Assembly (NCBI RefSeq): GCF_026241225.1
Contig: NZ_JAPFQP010000001.1
Location: forward strand, 1,426,001-1,490,000
Length of the DNA stretch: 64,000 bases
Direction of reading: 5' to 3'
Source of the DNA: Lentiprolixibacter aurantiacus
GTDB taxonomy: Bacteria; Bacteroidota; Bacteroidia; Flavobacteriales; Flavobacteriaceae
Each line of letters starts with the position of its first letter. Position 1 is the first letter of the stretch. The notes under the pieces were generated by a model, which saw nothing but the letters and a program-made list of their open reading frames with translations, had not been told where the DNA came from and ran no database searches. Positions 7,988 to 16,078 of the stretch are shown here, one piece after another. The position numbers were made by a program, and so were the translations under genes.

Positions 7988-9291
7988 TATTAGCATCTAC
8001 CACATTAGGAACTATAGTAATCACGGTAATAGCCTTCTTGATTTTGCTATTGCTATTAGTGGCATTATTGCTCTTTACCAAGGAAAAACTAGCTCCTTCG
8101 GGGCCAGTGACCATTACTATAAACGGAGAAAAGCAAATAGAGGTGCCTTCCGGTAGCTCCCTTTTATCTACCCTGGGGAACCAGAAGATATTCCTCCCTT
8201 CGGCCTGTGGTGGTGGTGGTACCTGCATTCAGTGCGAGTGCCATGTTTTGTCCGGTGGAGGTGAGGCACTGCCTACTGAAACACCCCACTTTTCCAAAAG
8301 GGAACTTAATGAAGGTGCCCGATTGGCCTGCCAGGTTAAGGTAAAACAGAATATGGAGATCACCATTCCCGAAGAAGTGTTTGGTATCAAGAAATGGGAA
8401 GGTACTGTAGTTCGAAATTACAACGTGGCATCTTTCATCAAGGAATTTGTAGTAGAAATTCCTGAGGATATGAACTACAAACCCGGGGGTTATATTCAGA
8501 TTGAAATACCCCCATGCGAAGTAAGGTACGAGAACTTTGACATCACTGCCCATCCTGAAGAGCACGATACTCCGGACAAGTTCCAGAACGAGTGGGATAA
8601 GTTTAACCTCTGGCCGCTGGTAATGAAGAATGATGAGGTGGTTGAACGTGCGTACTCTATGGCTTCATTCCCTGCTGAGGGAAGGGAGATTATGCTGAAT
8701 GTTCGGATTGCGACGCCACCATGGGATCGATCCAAAAACGGGTGGATGGATGTCAATCCTGGAGTAGCTTCGTCTTATATTTTCGATAGGAAACCAGGTG
8801 ATAAAGTAACCATATCCGGACCTTACGGGGAATTCTTTATCAATGAGTCCGAATCTGAAATGCTTTACGTAGGTGGAGGGGCAGGAATGGCTCCAATGCG
8901 TTCTCACCTGTATCACCTGTTTAAAACACTGAAAACTAACCGAAAGGTTACATACTGGTATGGAGGAAGGTCCAAAAGGGAATTGTTCTATATAGACCAT
9001 TTCAGGCAACTGGAAAAGGAGTTTCCAAACTTCAAATTCTACATGGCATTATCTGAGCCATTAGAGGAAGATAACTGGAAGGTAAAGGAAAACCTGGATG
9101 CTCCCGGTGATGGTTTTGTTGGGTTTATCCACAATTGCGTAATCGAGCACTACCTGAATCACCATGAATCTCCAGAGGATATTGAACTCTATTTCTGTGG
9201 GCCACCACTAATGAACAAGGCCGTTCAGAAAATGGGAGAAGATTTTGGTATACCGGATGAACACATTCGATTTGACGATTTCGGAGGCTAG
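7984..9291 (+). CDS. nqrF: Na+-translocating NADH:quinone reductase subunit F
   Basis: Electron entry subunit: oxidises NADH through FAD and a 2Fe-2S cluster and passes electrons into the membrane part. 435 residues. The order is an N-terminal membrane anchor (residues about 5-30), a ferredoxin domain with Cys ligands in SACGGGGTCIQCECHV and ARLACQV, then a ferredoxin-reductase-like FAD domain (ERAYSMAS) and an NADH domain (YVGGGAGMAPMRSH, YFCGPPLMN). The ATG overlaps the nqrE stop by 4 bp (ATGA). A strong terminator follows 30 bp after the stop. Confidence 0.98.
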   Translation: MILASTTLGTIVITVIAFLILLLLLVALLLFTKEKLAPSGPVTITINGEKQIEVPSGSSLLSTLGNQKIFLPSACGGGGTCIQCECHVLSGGGEALPTETPHFSKRELNEGARLACQVKVKQNMEITIPEEVFGIKKWEGTVVRNYNVASFIKEFVVEIPEDMNYKPGGYIQIEIPPCEVRYENFDITAHPEEHDTPDKFQNEWDKFNLWPLVMKNDEVVERAYSMASFPAEGREIMLNVRIATPPWDRSKNGWMDVNPGVASSYIFDRKPGDKVTISGPYGEFFINESESEMLYVGGGAGMAPMRSHLYHLFKTLKTNRKVTYWYGGRSKRELFYIDHFRQLEKEFPNFKFYMALSEPLEEDNWKVKENLDAPGDGFVGFIHNCVIEHYLNHHESPEDIELYFCGPPLMNKAVQKMGEDFGIPDEHIRFDDFGG

Positions 9292-9320
9292 AAGTGTGCC
9301 TTTGGAACCAGAATAAAATC

Positions 9321-9353
9321 AAAAAAACCGATATGAAGCATATCGGTTTTTTT
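9321..9353 (+). terminator. Intrinsic terminator of the nqr operon
   Basis: A perfect hairpin (arms 9321-9335 and 9339-9353, loop AAG) with core CCGATATG/CATATCGG, flanked by A7 and T7. It sits 30 bp after the nqrF stop and 10 bp before the next ATG, so nqrA-F forms a unit and some read-through would be needed to reach the next genes. Confidence 0.9.
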
Positions 9354-9363
9354 ATCAAAAGCT

Positions 9364-9723
9364 ATGAAAGAACTTACGGATCAGGAACTGCACAACCTTG
9401 CAATGAATATCGTAGGAAGGGAACTGGAAGCCCAGGGTTATGAATTTATGGGGATCAACAGCAAACCCAAAAAGAATCCCCAATTTGTTTGCCTGAAGGA
9501 TAAGACGCTGCATTTTATAGTGGTGCGGAATGTGCCTTTTCCAGAGGATCCCAGAAATTATGATGAAGCCCTGCTAAATAAAGTGAAGGAGCACGCCCTT
9601 AAGTTTGAAGCACGCACTTTTTATGCAGGGGTGGGATTAGCCAATGCACAGGATCGTCGTTTACCTGTTTATTTAAACGAAGCCTATACTGTTGAATATG
9701 CCGGCCTTATCGAGATTAGCTAG
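9364..9723 (+). CDS. Conserved small protein between nqrF and apbE, function unknown
   Basis: 119 residues, soluble, no signal peptide and no Cys cluster, although one Cys lies in QFVCLKDKTLHFIVVRN. The pattern of short beta strands and a C-terminal FEARTFYAGVGLANAQDRRLP stretch suggests a compact alpha/beta fold. I do not recognise a named domain. Its position between nqrF and apbE, with a 32 bp overlap into apbE, suggests translational coupling to the flavin transferase, so a role linked to Nqr maturation is possible but unproven. Confidence 0.75.
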   Translation: MKELTDQELHNLAMNIVGRELEAQGYEFMGINSKPKKNPQFVCLKDKTLHFIVVRNVPFPEDPRNYDEALLNKVKEHALKFEARTFYAGVGLANAQDRRLPVYLNEAYTVEYAGLIEIS

Positions 9724-10729
9724 GATTTTATCAATCATATTGACTGTGATCAGCATGGGTGCCTGCGCCGATGAAAAGGGACCCTGGGAACGCAATTTCA
9801 ATTATGGGGGCGCACTGGGTACATCTTACAGCATAACGTATTTATCCTCCGAATCACTGAATTTTCAGGAAGAAATCGATTCAGTCTTCCAGGTAGTGAA
9901 TCAATCCATGAGTACCTACTGGCCTGAATCTGATATTTCCAGGATTAACCGGGGAGATTCCACTATTGTGGTAGATGATATGTTTCGTGAAGTATTTGAA
10001 CTTTCGAAAGAGGTACATGAAAAAACACAGGGGTATTTTGATCCCACTGTTGGCGTGCTGGTCAATGCCTGGGGTTTTGGCCCGGGCAGGGGCATGGAAC
10101 TGGATAGTGCCAAAGTAGACAGCCTGCTTCAATACGTTGGCTTTGACAAGGTGAGCCTCACACAGGAGGGCAGGGTGAGAAAAGAAGATCCTGCAATCCG
10201 CTTTGATTTCAATGCCATTGCCAAAGGATATGCCATTGACCGCCTGGCTTTAATGCTGGACAACAACGGAATAGAGAATTACCTGGTTGAGGTAGGCGGT
10301 GAAATTGTAGCCAGAGGAGAAAACAAGATCAAAGACAAGCCCTGGGTGCTGGGGATTGATGATCCCCAGGTGGAGGAGGGGAGAAGGCTCAAAGTGGCAT
10401 TGGAACTGACGGACGCGGCCCTGGCCTCTTCGGGCAATTACAGAAAATTCAGGATTGATAGTATCACGGGTGAAAAATATGTTCACACCATAGATCCCAA
10501 AACCGGCTTCACAAGGAATTCAAAAGTTTTAAGTGCAAGTGTAATTGCCCCTGCTTGTGCTGAAGCCGATGCTTTTGCTACTGCTTTTATGGCAATGGAC
10601 TTGGAAGACAGCAGGGCCATACTGGAACGGGAAAAACAGCTGGAAGCCTATCTCATCTATCTGGACGAAGCACAGGAAGTTCAGGAATTTGTGACTGAAG
10701 GATTTAAAAAGCGTATTGTCAGAAACTAG
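9692..10729 (+). CDS. apbE: FAD:protein FMN transferase (lipoprotein)
   Basis: Transfers FMN from FAD onto Thr residues of secreted or membrane flavoproteins; here the obvious targets are NqrB Thr228 and NqrC Thr222. 345 residues. The N-terminus is a lipoprotein signal ending ISMGAC, with Cys25 the lipidation site, so the enzyme sits on the periplasmic side. Family motifs are GTSYSITY, ISRINRGD, FDFNAIAKGYAIDRL (FAD binding), VEVGGEIVARG, ALASSGNY and HTIDPKTG, with an acidic metal site in the AEADAFATAFM stretch. The chosen ATG lies inside the previous gene (32 bp overlap); a downstream start would lose the lipobox. Confidence 0.95.
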   Translation: MNMPALSRLARILSIILTVISMGACADEKGPWERNFNYGGALGTSYSITYLSSESLNFQEEIDSVFQVVNQSMSTYWPESDISRINRGDSTIVVDDMFREVFELSKEVHEKTQGYFDPTVGVLVNAWGFGPGRGMELDSAKVDSLLQYVGFDKVSLTQEGRVRKEDPAIRFDFNAIAKGYAIDRLALMLDNNGIENYLVEVGGEIVARGENKIKDKPWVLGIDDPQVEEGRRLKVALELTDAALASSGNYRKFRIDSITGEKYVHTIDPKTGFTRNSKVLSASVIAPACAEADAFATAFMAMDLEDSRAILEREKQLEAYLIYLDEAQEVQEFVTEGFKKRIVRN

Positions 10730-11493
10730 ATCTTTCTCACAAAGGGGATGATCTCCCCTTTAGCCAGGCGGTACTCGTCTACAGCTGTTACCGGGATTTC
10801 AGAAGTATAATCTACTTCTTCCACCTCAAAGCCCACTTCCCTGAGACGTTCAAAATAATCGTATCCGTAAATCCGCACGTGGTCGTACTGCCCAAAAATC
10901 CTGGCCCTTTCTTTCCTGTCCGTAATACTGGGATCCTCATAGGTCTGTTTCCTGCTGAGGTCCTGGGGCACCTGGAAAACACCCCATCCCCCGGGTTTCA
11001 TTACACGGAAAAGTTCCTTCATGGCCTTCTGGTCGTCCGGAATATGCTCCAGGACATGATTGCATAGAATGATGTCAAAAGTGTTGTCTTCAAATGGTAA
11101 ATCGCATATATCTGCCTTTACCGTGGCCAGAGGTGAGTCTAGGTCTGTTGTGGTATATTCCAGATGCGAAAGTCTTTTAAAGCGTTTGTAAAAGGCCTGC
11201 TCCGGGGCAAAGTGAAGCAGTTTTGCCGGCTCACTGAAAAATTGGGTGCGATCTCTCAGGAAAAGCCACAACAAACGGTGCCTCTCCAGGGATAGTGTGG
11301 ATGGAGACAATACGTTTTCGCGCGGATTTTCATAGCCGTAGGGCAGAAAGGACCGGAATTTTTTACCATCAATCGGATCTGTATAGCGTGAACCTTTTAA
11401 CCACAGGCTCAAAAAGGGCCTCGCCAGGTAGCTCAATTGGATCAGAACAGGCCGGGGGAGCTTGTTCAGCAGGTATTTGAACGCCTTTTTCAA
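10726..11493 (-). CDS. Class I SAM-dependent methyltransferase
   Basis: 255 residues. The first roughly 90 are a lead-in region (YTDPIDGKKFRSFLPYG) seen in sugar/lipid-associated bacterial methyltransferases. Then comes a Rossmann methyltransferase core: LLHFAPEQAF (motif I region), ADICDLPFEDNTFDIILCNHVLEHI and VMKPGGWGVFQVP. The substrate cannot be told from sequence. It is the last gene of gpmI-map-methyltransferase; its start overlaps the map stop by 4 bp. Its stop meets apbE head-on with a 4 bp overlap. Confidence 0.85.
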   Translation of the reverse strand: MKKAFKYLLNKLPRPVLIQLSYLARPFLSLWLKGSRYTDPIDGKKFRSFLPYGYENPRENVLSPSTLSLERHRLLWLFLRDRTQFFSEPAKLLHFAPEQAFYKRFKRLSHLEYTTTDLDSPLATVKADICDLPFEDNTFDIILCNHVLEHIPDDQKAMKELFRVMKPGGWGVFQVPQDLSRKQTYEDPSITDRKERARIFGQYDHVRIYGYDYFERLREVGFEVEEVDYTSEIPVTAVDEYRLAKGEIIPFVRKI

Positions 11494-12305
11494 TTTATTT
11501 TTATCTGACGGAATTCGTCTTCTTCGTCGGTTTCGATACCCAGGGCATCATAGATATATTGAAAGGTAGACAAGAGTTCTGGTTTGCCGTTAATGATGGC
11601 TACGTTGTGTTCAAAATGGGCACTTGGTTGCCCATCTGCTGTAAGTATAGTCCACCCATCCCGCAACTGCTTGATCCGCCTGGTTCCCATATTGATCATT
11701 GGTTCAATGGCTACTACCAGGCCTTCGACGAACTTTTTGCCCCTTCCCCGTTTGCCATAGTTAGGCATCTCCGGGCCCTCATGCAATTTTTTGCCAAGTC
11801 CATGACCTACGAGTTCTCTTACAACCCCATAGCCATGGCTTTCACAGTATTTCTGTATGGCATAACCCACATCACCAACCCGGTTCCCAAGGCGGAATTC
11901 CCGTATCCCGATGTACAGTGATTCTTTGGTAACACGCAGCAATTTTTTCGTCTCTTCGGCTACCTCGCCCACTTCAAAGGTGTAGGCATGGTCCCCGTAA
12001 AAGCCATTTTTGAGAGCACCACAATCTACAGAAATAATGTCTCCATCTTTCAGGGGTTCTTTGGAAGGGATCCCATGCACCACCTGGGCATTGGGGCTCA
12101 TATTAAGTGTGTTGGGAAAGCCGTACATGCCCAGAAATCCGGGCTCGGCACCATGATCGCGAATAAAGGTTTCGGCAAGACGATCCAGGTACAGGCAGTC
12201 TACCCCTGGCTTGATTTCAGCAGCCAGCATGCCAAGGGTTTTGGATACAATTAGGGCGCTTTCCCTGATCAGTTCAATTTCCTCTGCAGTTTTGGGAATA
12301 ATCAT
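11490..12305 (-). CDS. map: Type I methionine aminopeptidase
   Basis: Removes the initiator Met from nascent proteins. 271 residues, a single pita-bread catalytic domain (type Ia, no zinc-finger N-terminus). The dimetal ligands and helper His are visible: His77 (VVHG), Asp94 (SVDCG), Asp104 (GDHAY), His167 (VGHGLGKKLHE), Glu200 (AIEPM) and Glu231 (FEHNVAI). It lies 10 bp after gpmI and overlaps the methyltransferase, so it is in an operon with both. The C-terminal tail (about 20 acidic residues after the domain) is family-variable. Confidence 0.96.
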   Translation of the reverse strand: MIIPKTAEEIELIRESALIVSKTLGMLAAEIKPGVDCLYLDRLAETFIRDHGAEPGFLGMYGFPNTLNMSPNAQVVHGIPSKEPLKDGDIISVDCGALKNGFYGDHAYTFEVGEVAEETKKLLRVTKESLYIGIREFRLGNRVGDVGYAIQKYCESHGYGVVRELVGHGLGKKLHEGPEMPNYGKRGRGKKFVEGLVVAIEPMINMGTRRIKQLRDGWTILTADGQPSAHFEHNVAIINGKPELLSTFQYIYDALGIETDEEDEFRQIKIN

Positions 12306-12315
12306 AATTAATGAT

Positions 12316-13833
12316 TTAAATCAGGGAATCACGGGTCATGGCCTCCGGTTTCTCAAGTCCCATCATTTTGAGGATGGTAGGGGCAATATCGCCTAAAACA
12401 CCAGCTTTGACAGTTTTTATATCCGGATCGACCACAATGAGCGGTACCGGATTGGTGGTATGGGCAGTATTGGGAGATCCGTCCGGATTAACCATGGTAT
12501 CACAATTTCCGTGATCGGCAATCACCAGAGTCGAGTAACCGTGTTCCAGGCCGGTAGTTATTACAGCTTTCGCACAGGTATCCACGGTTTCCACCGCTTT
12601 TATGGCTGCCTCCATAACACCGGTGTGACCTACCATATCCGGATTGGCAAAATTAAGGCATACAAAATCTGCCTCGCCCTTTTTCAATTCCGGCACTATG
12701 GCATCGCGGACTTCAAAGGCGCTCATTTCCGGTTTTAGGTCATAGGTAGCCACTTTGGGAGAGGGACAAAGAATGCGGGATTCACCTTCAAAGGGTACTT
12801 CCCTTCCTCCGTTAAAGAAAAAGGTTACGTGAGGGTATTTTTCAGTTTCAGCGATGCGAATCTGTTTTTTACCCGCCTCCGAAATGATTTCCCCCAGGGT
12901 GTCCTGAATGTTTTCTTTATCGTAAACCACATGGATATTCCGGAAAGTATCGTCGTAGTTGGTCATAGTCACGTAATATAGTGACAGCTTTTTCATGTCG
13001 TATTCCGGATAATCCCGCTGGCTAAGCACTTCGGTAAGTTCCCTGCCGCGATCTGTCCTGAAATTGAAAAAGATAACCACATCACCCGATTTTATGGTGC
13101 CTCTGGCATTACCACTTTCATCGCACAGTACAATGGGATCAATGAACTCATCCGTGGTGCCATTATCATAGCTTTGCTGCATGGCATCGCCTATATTAGT
13201 AGCTTTGCTTCCTTTGCCATGAACCACGAGGTCATAGGCTTTCTTAACACGTTCCCATCGCTTATCACGGTCCATTGCATAATAACGGCCCACCACAGAT
13301 GCCAGGGAGGCATTGGTGTTTTTGCAAAACGCTACGAGGTCTTCAAGAAAGCCTTTGCCGCTTTTGGGATCTACGTCGCGACCGTCTGTAAAGGCGTGGA
13401 TATATACATTCTCAAGACCAAAGGATTCACTGGCGCTAATCAGGCCCTTCAGGTGGTTGATATGGCTGTGCACCCCGCCATCGCTTACCAGTCCCAGGTA
13501 ATGCACTGCCTTGTTTTCTTTTTTGGCGTATTCAAAGGCGTCAACCAGTGTCTTTTCCTGTTTGAGGGTATCTTCAGTTACGGCCAGATTAATTTTGGCC
13601 AGGTCCTGGTATACGATCCTTCCAGCACCCAGGTTCATATGGCCCACCTCACTATTTCCCATTTGGCCTTCAGGAAGTCCAACGTTCATACCATCAGTAA
13701 GTAAGGTGGTATGTGGATATTTTTTATAGAGGCTATCTACAAAAGGCGTATTCGCGTGTTCGATGGCGCTGACTTTCGGATCGGGAGATTTACCCCATCC
13801 ATCAAGAATCATTAGTATAACTTTCTTATCCAT
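12316..13833 (-). CDS. gpmI: 2,3-bisphosphoglycerate-independent phosphoglycerate mutase
   Basis: Interconverts 3- and 2-phosphoglycerate in glycolysis/gluconeogenesis through a phosphoserine intermediate and two Mn2+ ions. 505 residues, the normal length. It begins KKVILMILDGWGKSPD; the catalytic Ser61 is in GQMGNSEVGHMNLGAGR, and the C-terminal metal site is in VIADHGNCD and NTAHTTNPVPL. It heads an operon with map and the methyltransferase. A TATTTTTG -7 box lies upstream at 13863-13870. Confidence 0.97.
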   Translation of the reverse strand: MDKKVILMILDGWGKSPDPKVSAIEHANTPFVDSLYKKYPHTTLLTDGMNVGLPEGQMGNSEVGHMNLGAGRIVYQDLAKINLAVTEDTLKQEKTLVDAFEYAKKENKAVHYLGLVSDGGVHSHINHLKGLISASESFGLENVYIHAFTDGRDVDPKSGKGFLEDLVAFCKNTNASLASVVGRYYAMDRDKRWERVKKAYDLVVHGKGSKATNIGDAMQQSYDNGTTDEFIDPIVLCDESGNARGTIKSGDVVIFFNFRTDRGRELTEVLSQRDYPEYDMKKLSLYYVTMTNYDDTFRNIHVVYDKENIQDTLGEIISEAGKKQIRIAETEKYPHVTFFFNGGREVPFEGESRILCPSPKVATYDLKPEMSAFEVRDAIVPELKKGEADFVCLNFANPDMVGHTGVMEAAIKAVETVDTCAKAVITTGLEHGYSTLVIADHGNCDTMVNPDGSPNTAHTTNPVPLIVVDPDIKTVKAGVLGDIAPTILKMMGLEKPEAMTRDSLI

Positions 13834-13862
13834 AACAACAAGGGTACGGGTTGATAAACACG

Positions 13863-13870
13863 CAAAAATA
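13863..13870 (-). promoter_or_regulatory. Predicted -7 box for the gpmI operon
   Basis: Minus-strand TATTTTTG, 30 bp before the gpmI ATG. The -33 element is not clear at the usual spacing. Confidence 0.45.
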
Positions 13871-14060
13871 GTATGAAATGAGCTGGATTACCAGCATTGT
13901 GCTCAGCTTTTTTGAAGGAGGGATTGGAAAAGAAGATGAGTAGCTCCGCAAAAGCTTCCGGATAGCAATGCTGTTAAACTTATGTTAGGATAGTCGAATT
14001 AATGAAACACAGGAGGTGAACTTGCGTCTCTTAGTTAAACCGTGTGGTTTATTCATCAAT

Positions 14061-14095
14061 CAAAAAAACCCTGACATCGAAAGATAGTCAGGGTT
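14061..14095 (-). terminator. Intrinsic terminator of the 55-residue membrane protein gene
   Basis: Stem AACCCTGAC (14067-14075) with GTCAGGGTT (14087-14095), extended by ATC/GAT closing a GAAA tetraloop. On the minus strand it is followed by a run of seven T (14068-14062). It lies 43 bp after the stop codon. Confidence 0.85.
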
Positions 14096-14137
14096 ACCTT
14101 TTTCATATAGTTATAGTGTTCCCGTAAAAGCGCCCTT

Positions 14138-14305
14138 TTAAAATTCGAAACCGGTAAAGATCCGGTAGAAGAAAGCATAAAAGACTACCATTAACATGAA
14201 TGCGCAGAATACGGAATATGCTTTTAGCAATACCACCAGGTAATCTGGTTTGCAATCATCAAATGCTTTAAGGTAAATCCCTTTTAATAGTAATAGTGCT
14301 CCCAT
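14138..14305 (-). CDS. Small predicted membrane protein, 55 residues, function unknown
   Basis: The reading frame runs from the ATG at 14303-14305 to a TAA at 14138-14140. The protein starts MGALLLLKGIYLKAFDDCK and has one strongly hydrophobic segment (YSVFCAFMLMVVFYAFFY, about residues 30-47), ending TGFEF. It is too small to carry a known enzyme domain. Support for being real: the well-formed single-pass topology, a dedicated terminator 43 bp downstream, and no competing gene in the region. I recall similar short Flavobacteriaceae membrane proteins but cannot name a family with confidence. Confidence 0.65.
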   Translation of the reverse strand: MGALLLLKGIYLKAFDDCKPDYLVVLLKAYSVFCAFMLMVVFYAFFYRIFTGFEF

Positions 14306-14375
14306 AGAGTGTTCTTTGTAAAAGCTATAAGGGCTAAATCAGGGAAAAATAAAAATTTGGGAATGATCCAAATGT

Positions 14376-14420
14376 ATAAAAACCGGTATCACTGCCTGAA
14401 AAATTATAGGCAAGATACCG
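14376..14420 (-). terminator. Terminator of the M48 peptidase gene
   Basis: Outer stem CGGTATC (14384-14390) with GATACCG (14414-14420), inner stem GCCT/AGGC, then a minus-strand GGTTTTTA tail. The hairpin begins directly after the stop codon at 14421-14423. Confidence 0.7.
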
Positions 14421-15185
14421 TTATTTCCCGATGTATTTCGCAATAGCCCTTTTAATTGCATCAATACGATTTTCCGGATCTGGGTGTGTGCTCTGGAATT
14501 CCGGTACCCGGTTGGCCCCCCCAGCCTCCTTCAGAATTTCCATAACACGGATCATTTCGTAGGGATCATATCCAGACCGTATCATCAGCAATACTCCCAG
14601 ATCATCACTTTCCAGTTCATCTCCCCGCCCGTTTTTGAGAAGGGTATTTTGTCCTATGCTGCCTACAATCCCCCCTGCATCTGCTCCTACGGAAGCCCCC
14701 ATGGAGACCGTTTTCCAGAAATTGGTTTCGGCAATCCTTTCTGCAGAATGCCTGCCAATAACATGCCCGATCTCGTGTCCGAGCACTCCCGCCAGTTGTG
14801 CTTCATTTAATCTGGAGAACAGGGCATAGGTTATAAAAATCTGACCGCCAGGCAGGGCAAAAGCGTTAATGGTGCGCTCATCGGCAAGCAAATGAAACTC
14901 GTATTGATATGGAGTTTCCCGTGCAATACTGTTGTTTACCAGTTTGTTACCTACGGCGGAAACCAAGGTTTGCAGTCTTTGGTCCGGGTAACGCCCTCCA
15001 TGTTGCTGGGCTATTTCCGGAGCGCTTTGGAGGCCGATGGCAATTTCCTGATCTGCCGTCATATTGATATTCTGAACCCGGCCCGTATAAGGGTTTTCTT
15101 CACTGTTATAGCAGCGCTGAACCAGGGCAAATACCACAATGGCAAAACCTATGAATATCCGTAATTTCCAACTTCCTCTTCTCAA
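14421..15185 (-). CDS. M48 family metallopeptidase, cell-envelope
   Basis: Zinc endopeptidase of the Oma1/YcaL/BepA-like secreted M48 group, thought to act in envelope protein quality control. 254 residues. The N-terminus is basic and hydrophobic (RIFIGFAIVVFALVQRC) and could be a lipoprotein signal (Cys25) or a membrane anchor; the lipobox is poor, so this is uncertain. The zinc site is HEIGH at about residue 137 with the third ligand in ELESDDLGV. INAFALPGGQIFI and STHPDPENRI are typical family motifs. It is separated by 38 bp from the M15 peptidase gene upstream, possibly co-transcribed. Confidence 0.9.
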   Translation of the reverse strand: MRRGSWKLRIFIGFAIVVFALVQRCYNSEENPYTGRVQNINMTADQEIAIGLQSAPEIAQQHGGRYPDQRLQTLVSAVGNKLVNNSIARETPYQYEFHLLADERTINAFALPGGQIFITYALFSRLNEAQLAGVLGHEIGHVIGRHSAERIAETNFWKTVSMGASVGADAGGIVGSIGQNTLLKNGRGDELESDDLGVLLMIRSGYDPYEMIRVMEILKEAGGANRVPEFQSTHPDPENRIDAIKRAIAKYIGK

Positions 15186-15223
15186 ATTCTTGTTTTTAGA
15201 AAGCTGGATTAAATTAATAAAAA

Positions 15224-15958
15224 TTACAGGAGATCGGGATTAATATCCAGAAGATTGTCGGTGATATAGGTTTTAATAAACCCGGTAGTAAAATGATCAA
15301 CTCCCAGAAAGTCTTCTCTTTGCAATAGTTGCATGATATTTTTCTTTCTAAAGATTTCCAGCATGGGTTTGGACAGGGGGGCATAGCTGTAGTGCCAGGG
15401 TTCATATTTAAAACCACGCCTTCTGGGTTCATCCGTGTAAACCAGGTAAAAACCATATTCCTCCGAATGCTCATCCATCCATGCCTTGAATTTTTCATAG
15501 GGACCACCCGCTTCAAATTTTTCCGGAACCAGTACGTCTCCCTCCGCAGGGACGGAGCCGTCTACAAGATCCACATCAGTTCCCCAGTGGTGCCTGCTGG
15601 TGCCCGGGATCGTAGAATACTCTATGATCTTGTCAATCGCTTGCAGTGGCTGCAACCCGTCTACATCCGTGTAGCGTTCATACTTTGCTTCAAAAATAGA
15701 AGCCTGCCTGTCAAAGCTTCGATAGCTGGATACCACCTGAATTTTAATACCCTCTTTTGCTGCTGCTTCACTCATGGCTATGAAAGCTTCATAGGCTTCC
15801 TCCCTAAGGTTGATATTTTCTCCGTATAGATCAATATCGGTTTTACCCATTAATTCATCAATGGTGTATTCTACCTCCTGGGCCTGAGCAATCCAGCCAC
15901 AGAAGCATACCAGAAATAAGAGAATGGGATAGGCCTTTGGGGTGTTTCGAATATTCAT
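15224..15958 (-). CDS. M15 family D-alanyl-D-alanine carboxypeptidase (VanY-like)
   Basis: Periplasmic zinc peptidase that trims the terminal D-Ala of peptidoglycan stem peptides. The ATG at 15956-15958 gives a clean signal peptide (MNIRNTPKAYPILLFLVCF, cleavage near AQAQ); an in-frame ATG ten codons upstream would add a charged lead and is less likely. About 244 residues. VanY motifs are present: SSYRSFDRQ, SRHHWGTDVDLVDG (zinc His and Asp) and EPWHYSY (catalytic Glu, zinc His). The C-terminus FIKTYITDNLLDINPDLL is typical for flavobacterial relatives. Confidence 0.9.
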   Translation of the reverse strand: MNIRNTPKAYPILLFLVCFCGWIAQAQEVEYTIDELMGKTDIDLYGENINLREEAYEAFIAMSEAAAKEGIKIQVVSSYRSFDRQASIFEAKYERYTDVDGLQPLQAIDKIIEYSTIPGTSRHHWGTDVDLVDGSVPAEGDVLVPEKFEAGGPYEKFKAWMDEHSEEYGFYLVYTDEPRRRGFKYEPWHYSYAPLSKPMLEIFRKKNIMQLLQREDFLGVDHFTTGFIKTYITDNLLDINPDLL

Positions 15959-16078
15959 GATGTAGTATTTAATACGGTAAACGAGCAATGTTTTTTTACT
16001 GAACTCGCTTGTATATCAAAGGTAAGAACTCTTCGCCAATTGATTTATTGCGAATGGGAAAAGAATCGGAACTAGGGG

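Larger units (their letters stand above)
13834..14137. other. Intergenic region, 304 bp
   Basis: Between the gpmI start and the stop of the 55-residue membrane protein, both on the minus strand. It holds the gpmI -7 box (13863-13870) and the terminator of the small gene (14061-14095). I see nothing else convincing in 13900-14055. Confidence 0.7.
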
